Assembly (NCBI GenBank): GCA_030055525.1
Contig: JASFYJ010000008.1
Span: forward strand, 1-64,000
Origin: Archaeoglobales archaeon
GTDB lineage: Archaea; Halobacteriota; Archaeoglobi; Archaeoglobales; Archaeoglobaceae
DNA length: 64,000 nucleotides
Direction: 5' to 3'
This document shows positions 14,736 to 22,298 of the stretch, one piece after another (the first letter of the stretch is position 1; each line of letters starts with the position of its first letter). The position numbers and the translations under genes are program-made. A model generated the notes under the pieces. It searched no databases. It worked only from the letters and a program-made list of their open reading frames with translations, and was not told the origin of the DNA.

Positions 14736-17700
14736 TCATCTTTCAGAAAATCCAAGCATCCCCGCGGACTTCCACTGCTCCTTCGGAACTATGAATCTAA
14801 CTATGTCCACGACTTCCTGAACTTTCAGGTTTTCCGCAGGATTCCTTATCAGGTAAAGCTTAGGAGCTGTTAATGCGTTGGCGACGATGTAGAGCCAGTA
14901 ATCGTTGCCAAATCTCTTAGCCTTGAACCATTCGTTCGGAGTCAATGCTACATCGCCCTCATCAGCCCTTGCCTTGACTTCGATGTATCTTATTTCACCC
15001 GCTCCCTTAGACCTTATGTCGAAACCAAGATTCAAAGCTGAGACATCTTCCGGCTCCCTGCCACTCCTTCTTTCAAATTCCATCGCAATTTCCATACCAA
15101 TTCTCTCAACCTCTTCACTCGCAACAACTTCACTTTTCTCTGGCAAAACCCTTATAACTGTCAGAAGTTCAGGAGTTCTTATCGACAAATTCCTTTCGAG
15201 CTCTATTTCATCAGCAAGTTTTTTTATTGCCTCCTCATATCTTCTTTTCTGTTCTTCTTTGTTCCTTATCGGCAAATCAACCTTTTCTCCTCTTGCCTGC
15301 CTCTCGTATAGCTCAGAAAGCTCAAAGTCAAGCTGTCCAATCAAATAATCGAGTGATTTCAGACCATACTTCTTCTTTACTTCTGCCTGTCTTTCCCTTT
15401 CCATCGAAATCTCTACCTTGTATTTTTCGAGAACGTCCAAAACATATGGCAATAGCTTCTTTTCATCTTTAAATGCCTCAAAATTTCCGCTTTCAGGCTT
15501 TAAATCCCAGATAATCGCGGGATTTATCTCCTCAATCCTTTCCCCTTCGTAGATCGCAATTATCTTCCTCCCAGCAATTTCTCCCTTTCCATCGAGAACC
15601 TCGCCAATGTAGAAGTGAATGAAGCCATTTAGCCTTCCAGAAGGATCCTTGAAAACCGCTCCTCTCTTCACTTCCTCGCCATGCTTTCTGATCACCCATT
15701 CAAGCAACGCCTCAAACAACGGATGCCCAAAAGAGATGAATTCAGCATCCGGATTCTTAAAAGCAACTTCCTTGTCAAATGTAGCCTTTGGATACCTCCT
15801 CATTAGAATGCCATACCTGTTCTTAAAATCCACGCTTTCAGCTATATCCCTGAGCTCTGGAGGAATAGAATCAATTTCAATAAAGCCATCTTTTCGCCTC
15901 ACTTTTCCGCCAGCCTTCGTAAAGGCTCTCACAAAGAATTCCTCAACGTATTCAGGGATCAGCCTGTATTCCCTTGCTTTTTCAGTCATTTCCCTTATCC
16001 TCGTATAGTCGATAAACTTCGTTGCCAAACTCTCGCCGAGGATCTGCTTTATCCTTGAGATATACTCCTCATCGGGCTTTATGTCGAGTTCACTCAGAAT
16101 TTCGTCAAGCGTTTTAGCATTCGTCACAGCTTCAACGATCAGCGTATACAAATCCTTGCCTTCAAAGATTTCGCCAATTATGTCAAAAACTTTATCGCTT
16201 CCAAGCTTCTCCCTTATCTCTTCAAGTTTTTCAAGTAGTTTTGCTAAAACTTTTCCCTCCCTTGTATCCACAGCGACGAGGTTGAAGATGTAGACGTCCT
16301 TTAGCTGTCCATATCTGTGAATTCTCCCCATTCTCTGCTCGAGACGATTTGGATTCCATGGGATGTCGTAGTTTATCATTATGTGGCAGAACTGTAGATT
16401 TATTCCCTCCCCTGCAGCCTCAGTTGCAACCATTATTTCCGTTTCATCCTTAAAAACCTTCTCAGCCCTAATCCTTTCATCGATGCTCATTCCGCCGTGT
16501 ATGAAGTTAACCTTGTATCCCCAGCTTCTGATCTTCTTTACAAGGTATTCGAGCGTATCCCTCGACTCTGTAAAAATCAAAATCTTTGGATTGCCTTCGA
16601 TTTCTTTTATCTTCGCAAATCCCTCCTCAATTGCCTTTTTAAGCTCTTTCAGCTTAACTTCTTCGTCGCTATTCACGATTCTTTTCGCCTTCTCAATCAG
16701 TTCCTCAATTCTCCTTATTTCTCGCTTAAGCTCCTCAAAATCCTTCGCAACAGTTATAGCTTCCCATTCTTCTTCTCTTTTCCACCTCTCGCTCTCTTCC
16801 TCTTCCTCAATTTCTTCAATTTCAAATTCTATGGGCTCTCTTCTTTTCTCCTCTCCCTTTAATATCTTTTCAAGTCTTTCCTTTCTTCTCTCGAGTGATT
16901 TGAGCAATGCGAAGGTGCTTGATGCCATTCTTCTTTGCAAAATCAGCAAAGCAAATGCCACATTTCTCTTCTTCTCACTTTGCAAAGCCTTGTTGTATTG
17001 CTCAACCACGTATCTTGAGACTTCGTTGTAAAGCTCCTTTTCCTCCTCGGACAACCAGAACTTGATCGTCTTCGGAAATCTCCTTGTAAAGATTGGTTTT
17101 CCTTCGAAGTCCTTAAGATCTTCCTTTAGCCTTCTTATAAAAAGTGGATTGTCTTTATTCGCAAGCGATTCCTGAACCATTTCCTGCGTTGCAAAGAAGC
17201 CAGGAATAAGCAAATCCAAAAACAATCTGAAGTTCTCAGGATCTCCCTTGTGCGGGGTTGCGGTTAGGAATAGTAGATGAGTGGAATTCCTCGAAAGAAC
17301 TTCTCCAAGCCTGTATCGCTGGGTCCTTGAAACCTTTTCGCCATATTTGTAAGCAGCCATTTTGTGTGCTTCATCTACAATTACAAGATCCCAGTGCACG
17401 GATGAAAGCGAGGCTAATATGTCGTCTTGCTTTGCAAAATCTATCGAAGTTATGATTTGATCATTCTTCTCCCAAGGATTCTCGCCATAGTGAGCGTTGA
17501 ACGTGTTTCTGTCGAGAACAACAAAGCTTTCCTTAAATTTCTCATTCAGCTCCCTTCTCCACTGATCCTTCAAATGCCCCGGAACAACGATCAAAGTTCT
17601 TTTCGCAAGTCCTCGTAACTTCATTTCCTTTATAACGAGCCCCGCCATTATCGTCTTCCCCGCTCCCGGATCGTCAGCGAGCAAAAATCTAATTCTTGGT

Positions 17701-18041
17701 TGTTTTAAGATGTAGCCATACACAGCTTCGATTTGAAATGGTAGCGGATCTATTTTCGAAACGTTGACGGCAAGCAGTGGATCGAAAAGCGATGCATTTC
17801 TAAACCTTATCGCCTCGAGGAAATAGAAAGCATTCTCGGAATTTGCAGAAAAATCCAATCCGGGCTTCAAAATCTTAACCCTTTCCAGATCTTCCTTTTT
17901 AAGAATACGATCGACGAACTGCTTTGAATTGATCGTGTAACCTACGATCCTAATGCGATCCAAAATCGATTCAACTTTTTCAACCCTCACAGCCTCGCCC
18001 CAAAAAGGGCCACTGATTATACTACCTTCCTGGAGATTCAT
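14736..18041 (-). CDS. SNF2/DISARM DrmD-like helicase with C-terminal DUF3883 domain
   Basis: 1101 residues, first gene of the defence operon. Helicase motifs: I LADDPGAGKT (121-130), II DEAH (223-226), III TATPHKGD, the IV-V region (FIHGGMSIDERIRAEKVF, EAAGEGINLQF), and VI NRLEQRMGRIHRYGQ. Motif I reads DDPGAGKT, common in the HepA/DrmD subgroup rather than chromatin SNF2. A Glu-rich coiled-coil insertion sits between the two RecA lobes. The C-terminal domain has GFDIRSKGAG and YIEVKARADEG followed by LTPNEWFKAKRFGNDYWLYI, the D...ExK pattern of DUF3883, a possible PD-(D/E)XK nuclease fold. Predicted ATP-dependent translocase and nuclease acting on foreign DNA; activity untested. Confidence 0.88.
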   Translation of the reverse strand: MNLQEGSIISGPFWGEAVRVEKVESILDRIRIVGYTINSKQFVDRILKKEDLERVKILKPGLDFSANSENAFYFLEAIRFRNASLFDPLLAVNVSKIDPLPFQIEAVYGYILKQPRIRFLLADDPGAGKTIMAGLVIKEMKLRGLAKRTLIVVPGHLKDQWRRELNEKFKESFVVLDRNTFNAHYGENPWEKNDQIITSIDFAKQDDILASLSSVHWDLVIVDEAHKMAAYKYGEKVSRTQRYRLGEVLSRNSTHLLFLTATPHKGDPENFRLFLDLLIPGFFATQEMVQESLANKDNPLFIRRLKEDLKDFEGKPIFTRRFPKTIKFWLSEEEKELYNEVSRYVVEQYNKALQSEKKRNVAFALLILQRRMASSTFALLKSLERRKERLEKILKGEEKRREPIEFEIEEIEEEEESERWKREEEWEAITVAKDFEELKREIRRIEELIEKAKRIVNSDEEVKLKELKKAIEEGFAKIKEIEGNPKILIFTESRDTLEYLVKKIRSWGYKVNFIHGGMSIDERIRAEKVFKDETEIMVATEAAGEGINLQFCHIMINYDIPWNPNRLEQRMGRIHRYGQLKDVYIFNLVAVDTREGKVLAKLLEKLEEIREKLGSDKVFDIIGEIFEGKDLYTLIVEAVTNAKTLDEILSELDIKPDEEYISRIKQILGESLATKFIDYTRIREMTEKAREYRLIPEYVEEFFVRAFTKAGGKVRRKDGFIEIDSIPPELRDIAESVDFKNRYGILMRRYPKATFDKEVAFKNPDAEFISFGHPLFEALLEWVIRKHGEEVKRGAVFKDPSGRLNGFIHFYIGEVLDGKGEIAGRKIIAIYEGERIEEINPAIIWDLKPESGNFEAFKDEKKLLPYVLDVLEKYKVEISMERERQAEVKKKYGLKSLDYLIGQLDFELSELYERQARGEKVDLPIRNKEEQKRRYEEAIKKLADEIELERNLSIRTPELLTVIRVLPEKSEVVASEEVERIGMEIAMEFERRSGREPEDVSALNLGFDIRSKGAGEIRYIEVKARADEGDVALTPNEWFKAKRFGNDYWLYIVANALTAPKLYLIRNPAENLKVQEVVDIVRFIVPKEQWKSAGMLGFSER

Positions 18042-18155
18042 GCTTCTCTTTTAATTTTGAGCTCTTATTAAATTTTATCAAAACATCCGGTGTGATTCAG
18101 ACTCGTTTAAAAAATCGCACTTGACTTGAAAATAGAGCTTTATTGAATCCACAAG

Positions 18156-18368
18156 GTTGCCAACCGAGTTGCCAACTCTAAAAACATTCTAAGCGAAGAT
18201 AAAATTCTACAGACTTCAAAGCAAAAATCAAGCCATTCAAAAAAGCGAGAATTTAAAGATAGCCTCCTAAATTGCTCAAATTCCTGCAAGAAATGGGCTC
18301 GCCCGGATTCGAACCGGGGACCTCCGCCGTGTCAAGGCGACGTCATAACCACTAGACCACGAGCCCTT
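18156..18368. repeat. 213-bp direct repeat, left copy (with tRNA-Val GAC)
   Basis: This stretch recurs at 22455-22667 in the same orientation and at the same length, with about eight mismatches by eye. It starts at GTTGCCAACCGAGTTGCC and ends two bases past the 5' end of the tRNA-Val gene. Two of the mismatches fall in the tRNA anticodon loop and the other six in the flank. Confidence 0.9.
18294..18366 (-). tRNA. tRNA-Val (GAC)
   Basis: 73 nt with acceptor GGGCTCG/CGAGCCC, discriminator A (18294), D-arm GGTCTAGTGGTTATGAC, anticodon stem TCGCC/GGCGG (one T-G pair), loop TTGACAC with anticodon GAC, and T-arm CCCGG-TTCGAAT-CCGGG. No intron, CCA not encoded. It lies inside the left copy of the 213-bp repeat. 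Confidence 0.95.
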
Positions 18369-18528
18369 AAAATTTTTTGATAAATTGCTTTATGAAGTTT
18401 GTGGTCAAGGGGTAGGTAAAGTATAGAACTCAAAAACTAAAATTTAAAATTTTTATTTAAATCTAAAAATTTAAAATTTACCTAGCTAAGCTAAAGAAAA
18501 CACAAAATACTGCAAGCACAAAAATCAT

Positions 18529-18672
18529 TTATCCGGACAGAAGAAAAAGGAAGTAGAAGGCTTAAAAAAGCAAGCAAACTGCCTAAGACCTCGATTGCAC
18601 CTACCCCTGATAGAGAAAATCTACAACTGGTTAAAGAAAAATTCTCGAATATCTCGTTTTTCGTTGAGATAA
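18529..18672 (+). pseudogene. Decayed copy of a small RHH-like gene
   Basis: This plus-strand frame reads LSGQKKKEVEG ... RPRLHLPLIEKIYNWLKKN and stops at TAA 18670. It aligns without gaps, in protein and DNA, with the minus-strand frame ending at 19265 (LSGQKKKAPEG ... RLRLHLSLYRRLYDWLKEN). The start codon position holds TTA here but TTG in the other copy, and the downstream helix is lost after RISRFSLR. So this looks like a dead, inverted paralog. The rest of the gap 18367-18734 is A/T-rich and shows nothing else I can name. Confidence 0.5.
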
Positions 18673-18734
18673 GAACGTAAGTAGGCTTGATTTTGTCTTT
18701 AACGCTTCTAACGAGACCTTAAACAAAAAAGAGA

Positions 18735-18805
18735 TGCGCGAGCCGGGATTCGAACCCGGGCTAACGGCTCGGAAAGCCGTTGTCCTACCACTAGACTACT
18801 CGCGC
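18735..18805 (-). tRNA. tRNA-Gly (TCC)
   Basis: 71 nt with acceptor GCGCGAG/CTCGCGC, discriminator A at 18735, anticodon stem ACGGC/GCCGT, loop TTTCCGA (anticodon TCC), and T-arm CCGGG-TTCGAAT-CCCGG. No intron and no encoded CCA. Isolated between the RHH-like remnant and the tRNA-Leu gene. Confidence 0.95.
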
Positions 18806-18984
18806 GCTTAAGTTGAATGCAACCTTCTGGTTTTAAACTCTTTCGCTCTTGAGTAGATCAAAATCCCATCAGCAAATTTTTATGCTATTTTTAAGATCTC
18901 CATGATTACAATTCTTGCTACACGCTAACTTTAATCTACCGATAGACTCATAAGTGCGAGAGAGTGAAGATAGCTAAAAGTATA

Positions 18985-19068
18985 GCGGGGGTTGCCGAGC
19001 CAGGAAAAGGCGCAAGGCTTAAGACCTTGTCCCGTAGGGGTCCGCGGGTTCAAATCCCGCCCCCCGCA
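18985..19068 (+). tRNA. tRNA-Leu (TAA)
   Basis: Class II tRNA of 84 nt. Acceptor GCGGGGG/CCCCCGC, anticodon stem CAAGG/CCTTG with loop CTTAAGA (anticodon TAA), long variable arm (TCCCGTAGGGGTCC), T-arm GCGGG-TTCAAAT-CCCGC, discriminator A at 19068. A second leucine isoacceptor in the window. Confidence 0.95.
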
Positions 19069-19265
19069 TAAGAAATAAGAATGAAAGCAAGCTGAACTTG
19101 ATCTTTTATGGCTTTAAGGGACTGTTCTACAAAAGCGAAGATATTGGAGACGTTTTCTTTTAGCCAGTCGTAAAGCCTCCTGTATAAGCTCAGATGTAAT
19201 CGGAGTCTTAATCGGTTTGTTCGGCTTTCTGATCCTTCTGGGGCCTTTTTCTTCTGTCCAGACAA
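19050..19265 (-). CDS. Small RHH-like protein, possibly truncated (71 aa)
   Basis: Starts at TTG 19265 and reads SGQKKKAPEG, then RLRLHLSLYRRLYDWLKENV and SNIFAFVEQSLKAIKDQ. The strand-helix-helix pattern ending in FVEQSLKAI fits a ribbon-helix-helix DNA-binding protein of the type seen on archaeal plasmids. The last ~8 codons run antisense into the tRNA-Leu gene, so the native 3' end is probably lost. It is the better-preserved member of an inverted pair with the frame at 18529-18672. Could be expressed or decaying. Confidence 0.45.
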   Translation of the reverse strand: MSGQKKKAPEGSESRTNRLRLRLHLSLYRRLYDWLKENVSNIFAFVEQSLKAIKDQVQLAFILISYAGGGI

Positions 19266-19890
19266 ATGTGTTTTGTGATCGTGATTTTTGTTGTTTTATT
19301 TGTGAACAGTTTTCATTCTAGAATTGAAGATTAATACTATTTCACACCAAATTGCCACTTAACACCAAGTAGCAGTCCAAGAGCCTGTGGAGCCTTATAA
19401 AAATCCCGATTTCAACATTGTATCTAATTAAAATTTTCTTTTCTACTGAAAACTTTTATATGGCCTTTTAGCAATCAAAATCCACAGAAGATTTGCAAAC
19501 TCAATCAAAAGCCAAAAATAAAAATCTGCATCTTTAAAATTTGCTCGATTTATATTTGGATTTCATCATATACACTGTAGAGCAATAAGACTTTAACAAT
19601 GGCTGAGATTTTTATAGAACAAAATTCTAGCAGGAAAGATTTTTATTCGCTATTTTTTGTTTTCAGTCGCTATTATAATAAAGCAACGATCTTATATAAT
19701 CACTGCATCCTTTTTTAAATCCCCTCTGCAATTTTGAGGTCTGCAGTTGGTGTTACTGAAAGCGAACAGAAAAGTTTATAATTTGCAGTATTTTTAGATA
19801 GAGTAGCAATCTCGAAACCCTGAAAACGGGTATTGAAAGATATTGTAGATTGGCTTCTTAATCCATAAAATTAAGCTTTGAAGCACTTAT
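19266..19890. other. A/T-rich gene-free stretch with a lone CRISPR-repeat-like sequence
   Basis: No convincing reading frame is present on either strand. At 19811-19839 the sequence CTCGAAACCC-TGAAAACGGG-TATTGAAAG has two CRISPR-repeat traits: an ACCC/GGGT hairpin and the ATTGAAAG terminus common in Archaeoglobales repeats. It follows an A/T-rich tract with a TATA-like GTTTATAATTTGC (about 19771-19783). No second copy lies nearby, so this is at most a remnant or leader-end. Other segments show scattered TATA-like motifs only. Confidence 0.35.
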
Positions 19891-20400
19891 CTAAAATTCT
19901 AACCCCAAAAGCTCGTATCTAACGATAAAGCCATCCTCATCTTCTTCGTAATCAATCACTCTTGCATTTGCCTCAATTGCAATGTCTTCGAAGTAATCAA
20001 AGAGTCCGCAGCTTACGCAAAATGGTCCTGTTATCTTAACAACCGCAAAATCATCGCCAATTTCCAAAATTTCCGCATTTGCTTCAGGTGAGCGATATTT
20101 GTTGAATTTTGCAACGGCTTCTTTGAATTGCAGTTTTTGAGTGTATTGCACTTCCTTATCAAAACCGTTCTCTTCAATCCATCTCTTTATGTAGGGGCAA
20201 GAGACTTTTATGCTATCAAAACCTCTTGCAAAGATAAGAGCGTTTTCAACCGCTTGAGATGCGTAGCTTTTTCCTTCCATACCCTTCTCTACTTGGGTTG
20301 CGAGCAATTCAATCTCATTCCACTTTGCGGTGAAATCAACCCATGCAACTCTTTTTTTGTCTTCGTAGAGCACGATTGAACCTTCCAACCTGACTTCCAT
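19891..20400 (-). CDS. YjdJ-like GNAT domain protein with an extra C-terminal domain
   Basis: 169 residues. The N-terminal ~95 residues resemble the short COG2388/YjdJ GNAT family: YEDKKRVAWVDFTAKWNEIE, then LLATQVEKGMEGKSYASQAV with the acetyl-CoA loop shortened, then KVSCPYIKRWIEENGF. The C-terminal ~65 residues (NAEILEIGDDFAVVKITGPF, then CVSCGLFDYFEDIAIEANAR) form a separate small domain with a CVSC pair, possibly metal- or redox-linked, that I do not recognise. Stand-alone gene on the minus strand. GNAT assignment is moderately supported; substrate unknown. Confidence 0.6.
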   Translation of the reverse strand: MEVRLEGSIVLYEDKKRVAWVDFTAKWNEIELLATQVEKGMEGKSYASQAVENALIFARGFDSIKVSCPYIKRWIEENGFDKEVQYTQKLQFKEAVAKFNKYRSPEANAEILEIGDDFAVVKITGPFCVSCGLFDYFEDIAIEANARVIDYEEDEDGFIVRYELLGLEF

Positions 20401-20473
20401 GATTACTTTTGCCTTTAAAAGATTAAAATCTTTCGAGTTCCGAGTTAAAGCGATTCAAAATTTCCTTACGATT

Positions 20474-20484
20474 AATTTATATAC
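20474..20484 (+). promoter_or_regulatory. TATA box for the Cys-rich secreted protein
   Basis: AATTTATATAC lies about 30-40 bases upstream of the ATG at 20514; a GGGGATCGG just before the ATG could act as a weak ribosome site. Confidence 0.45.
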
Positions 20485-20513
20485 TTCTTCGTCATGATTT
20501 TTCGGGGATCGGA

Positions 20514-20933
20514 ATGAGAAGGCAAATAGTAGCTTTGGCGCTACTATTGGCTTTAGTGTCCGTTCTTAGTTTTTGTGCAGAAGAAAGCAGTTCTTGCAGA
20601 GCAGACAAGGAGAATGCGAAGTGCAGTATCGCGAAAGATGGAATTGCGATGCTTAGCAATCTAAATTTGCCTTCGAATGCGAAGCTTGTCGATGCGAAGA
20701 TCTCGCCATGCGAAATAACTGGAAAGCTTTGGAGTTGCGAGGAGATTGGCTGGAAAGTCAAAAACTGCGAAATTCTTAGCGAAAATCAGCCCTTTAAAGC
20801 AAAGTGTCCGATTGAAAGCGGAGCATGGAGCGTTAAATTCAGAATTTTGAAACCGCAGGGATGTGCTGATCCTGTGAATCCTTCAATTAAGTGGGATTGC
20901 GAAGAGACCGTTGGGATTTATCAACGGGTTTAA
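20514..20933 (+). CDS. Small secreted Cys-rich protein (139 aa)
   Basis: A clear signal peptide (MRRQIVALALLLALVSVLSF) is followed by a polar domain with nine cysteines in the whole protein, including ISPCEITGKLWSCEEIGWKV and KNCEILSENQPFKAKCPIES. Spacing suggests disulphides in an extracytoplasmic beta-rich domain. No family recognised. Monocistronic, with its own TATA box. Lies inside the accessory region bounded by the 213-bp repeats, next to decayed surface-protein genes. Confidence 0.65.
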   Translation: MRRQIVALALLLALVSVLSFCAEESSSCRADKENAKCSIAKDGIAMLSNLNLPSNAKLVDAKISPCEITGKLWSCEEIGWKVKNCEILSENQPFKAKCPIESGAWSVKFRILKPQGCADPVNPSIKWDCEETVGIYQRV

Positions 20934-20967
20934 TTTTTTAAAATTATTTAAAAGTAAAATCTCACCT

Positions 20968-21361
20968 TTAATGCCTTTTTCTGCCCACAAGATAGGCAAT
21001 TGAGACAACAACGAGCAAGGCTAATGAAATTTCAAATCACAACATGAGACACATTGGGTCTAATAACAAACCCATCCCTATCTACGCTACTTCCATTTAT
21101 GACCGCATTTGCTCCAATTATGCTTATTGGGGCATCTTTTGTTCCTGAGACCTCTAAATCGATCGCTTCATTGAATCTCCCATGCAGGATTGCGGTGTCG
21201 CCAGCTGAGAGCTCGTTAAGCTTTGAAAGCGATTTCCAAGGTCTTTCTTCGCTTCCATCGTTCGCATCATTCCCATTTGGCGAAATATGGTAGACCTTTG
21301 CCTCTGAACAACCAGAAAAAACGATAAAAAGCAATAGGATAACATTTACAGAATTCCTCAC
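20968..21361 (-). pseudogene. Truncated beta-helix surface protein with detached membrane anchor
   Basis: GTG 21361 opens a frame with a lipoprotein-like signal (LLFIVFSGCSEAK) and the start of a right-handed beta-helix domain (YHISPNGNDANDGSEERPWK, then LSAGDTAILHGRF). The frame stops at 21032 after SHVVI. Directly downstream, in the +1 frame, lies EISLALLVVVSIAYLVGRKR, a typical C-terminal membrane anchor, ending at TAA 20968. So the centre of a long beta-helix gene has been deleted and the ends joined out of frame. Confidence 0.65.
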
Positions 21362-21685
21362 TATCCCACCAGTTTTGTTAGCAAGTTCATAAATCCAACT
21401 TTTATCTGATTCACTATTCCAACGCCTTCAAGTCTAATATCGCTATTTTTCAGAGCATTTCTAAGCTCATCTGGGCTTTTGGAAGCTAAAAGTCTTCTGA
21501 CTGCGTCTTCAATCGTGTAAGCGGTTATTGTGGGATTCGAAATTCCACTTTAACAAAGTCTTTAATTCCTCTACCCTCAACAACAACGCAAATGGTAAGT
21601 TTTAAGCCATCTCTCTTTGCTATTATCCAGTTCATTCTCTCTTCTGAGATTTTGTTCAGATCTAAGGATAAGCAAAATTAAAAAA
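21361..21685 (-). pseudogene. Frameshifted gene remnant upstream of the beta-helix fragment
   Basis: Two minus-strand segments form one interrupted protein: DLNKISEERMNWIIAKRDG ... GRGIKDFVKVEF, then after a frame change near 21540, NPTITAYTIEDAVRRLLASK ... IKVGFMNLLTKLVG, ending at TAG 21361. The TAG shares its last base with the GTG of the next frame, so they were once coupled. A stop lies just upstream of the first segment and no good start is present. Family not recognised. Confidence 0.5.
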
Positions 21686-21752
21686 TTAATAGCAGTCTCA
21701 TTTATTCCCCCGCTTTCTCGAAGATCTTGGTGGATTTGGAACTCGTTCATCG

Positions 21753-22175
21753 ATGAAGTTTCTCAGCAAACTTCTTAACGCATATTCGCAATGCTTCGGG
21801 ATTGGTGGTTTTGTTGATCAGATTGAACCACTTTTGAAACTTCAGAAGAAGCTTCTTTCTGATCCTTGCTATGTCGGCTATCTCATGAACTCTTTAACGG
21901 ATTGTGTTTATTGCCTTACAGAAAAAATGAAGCTGATTGATTTCTACGATTTGGCGAGTAGAGAGTTCAAAAGCAAGTCAGCTGTGGATTCTGATATCTT
22001 CAGCAAAGCATTGCATCGCAAACTTGAAACGGAATTCGAACGCATTATTCAGACTCGGAGCATTTTGGAGAGTTTAAAAAACCCATCTTCCACAAAATTG
22101 CCGGGCTTTGTGGTTTTTGTTTTCCATTATGCCCGCTCCTTCCCGGAAATCTCAGAAATTTTCGATTTAAAATAA
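21753..22175 (+). CDS. Hypothetical protein (140 aa) in the accessory region
   Basis: Unrecognised. Predicted mostly helical, with four Cys in two clusters (QCFG; DPCYVG and DCVYCLTEKM) and a basic, soluble C-terminal half (RKLETEFERIIQTRSILESL). No Shine-Dalgarno at the ATG. Intact length and even codon use favour a real gene, but the surrounding DNA is full of decayed genes. Confidence 0.5.
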   Translation: MKFLSKLLNAYSQCFGIGGFVDQIEPLLKLQKKLLSDPCYVGYLMNSLTDCVYCLTEKMKLIDFYDLASREFKSKSAVDSDIFSKALHRKLETEFERIIQTRSILESLKNPSSTKLPGFVVFVFHYARSFPEISEIFDLK

Positions 22176-22281
22176 AATCGATGTTTTTCGGAAAATCTGA
22201 TAAAAAACTTAAAAATAATAGAAGCTATATAATACAAGCCACTAGTAGTTTTTTCGGATTTTTTCGAAAAATTCTTAACTT

Positions 22282-22292
22282 AGTTGCCAACT
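22282..22292. promoter_or_regulatory. Palindrome AGTTG-C-CAACT upstream of the AbrB-like gene
   Basis: An 11-base perfect palindrome seven bases before ATG 22299. The same core GTTGCCAAC recurs twice at the start of each 213-bp repeat copy (18156 and 22455). This may be the operator of the AbrB-like protein or a recombination-related site. Confidence 0.4.
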
Positions 22293-22298
22293 CCACAC

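Noticed and set aside
19750-19845. CRISPR array
   Set aside because: Only one repeat-like unit; no second copy or spacer periodicity.
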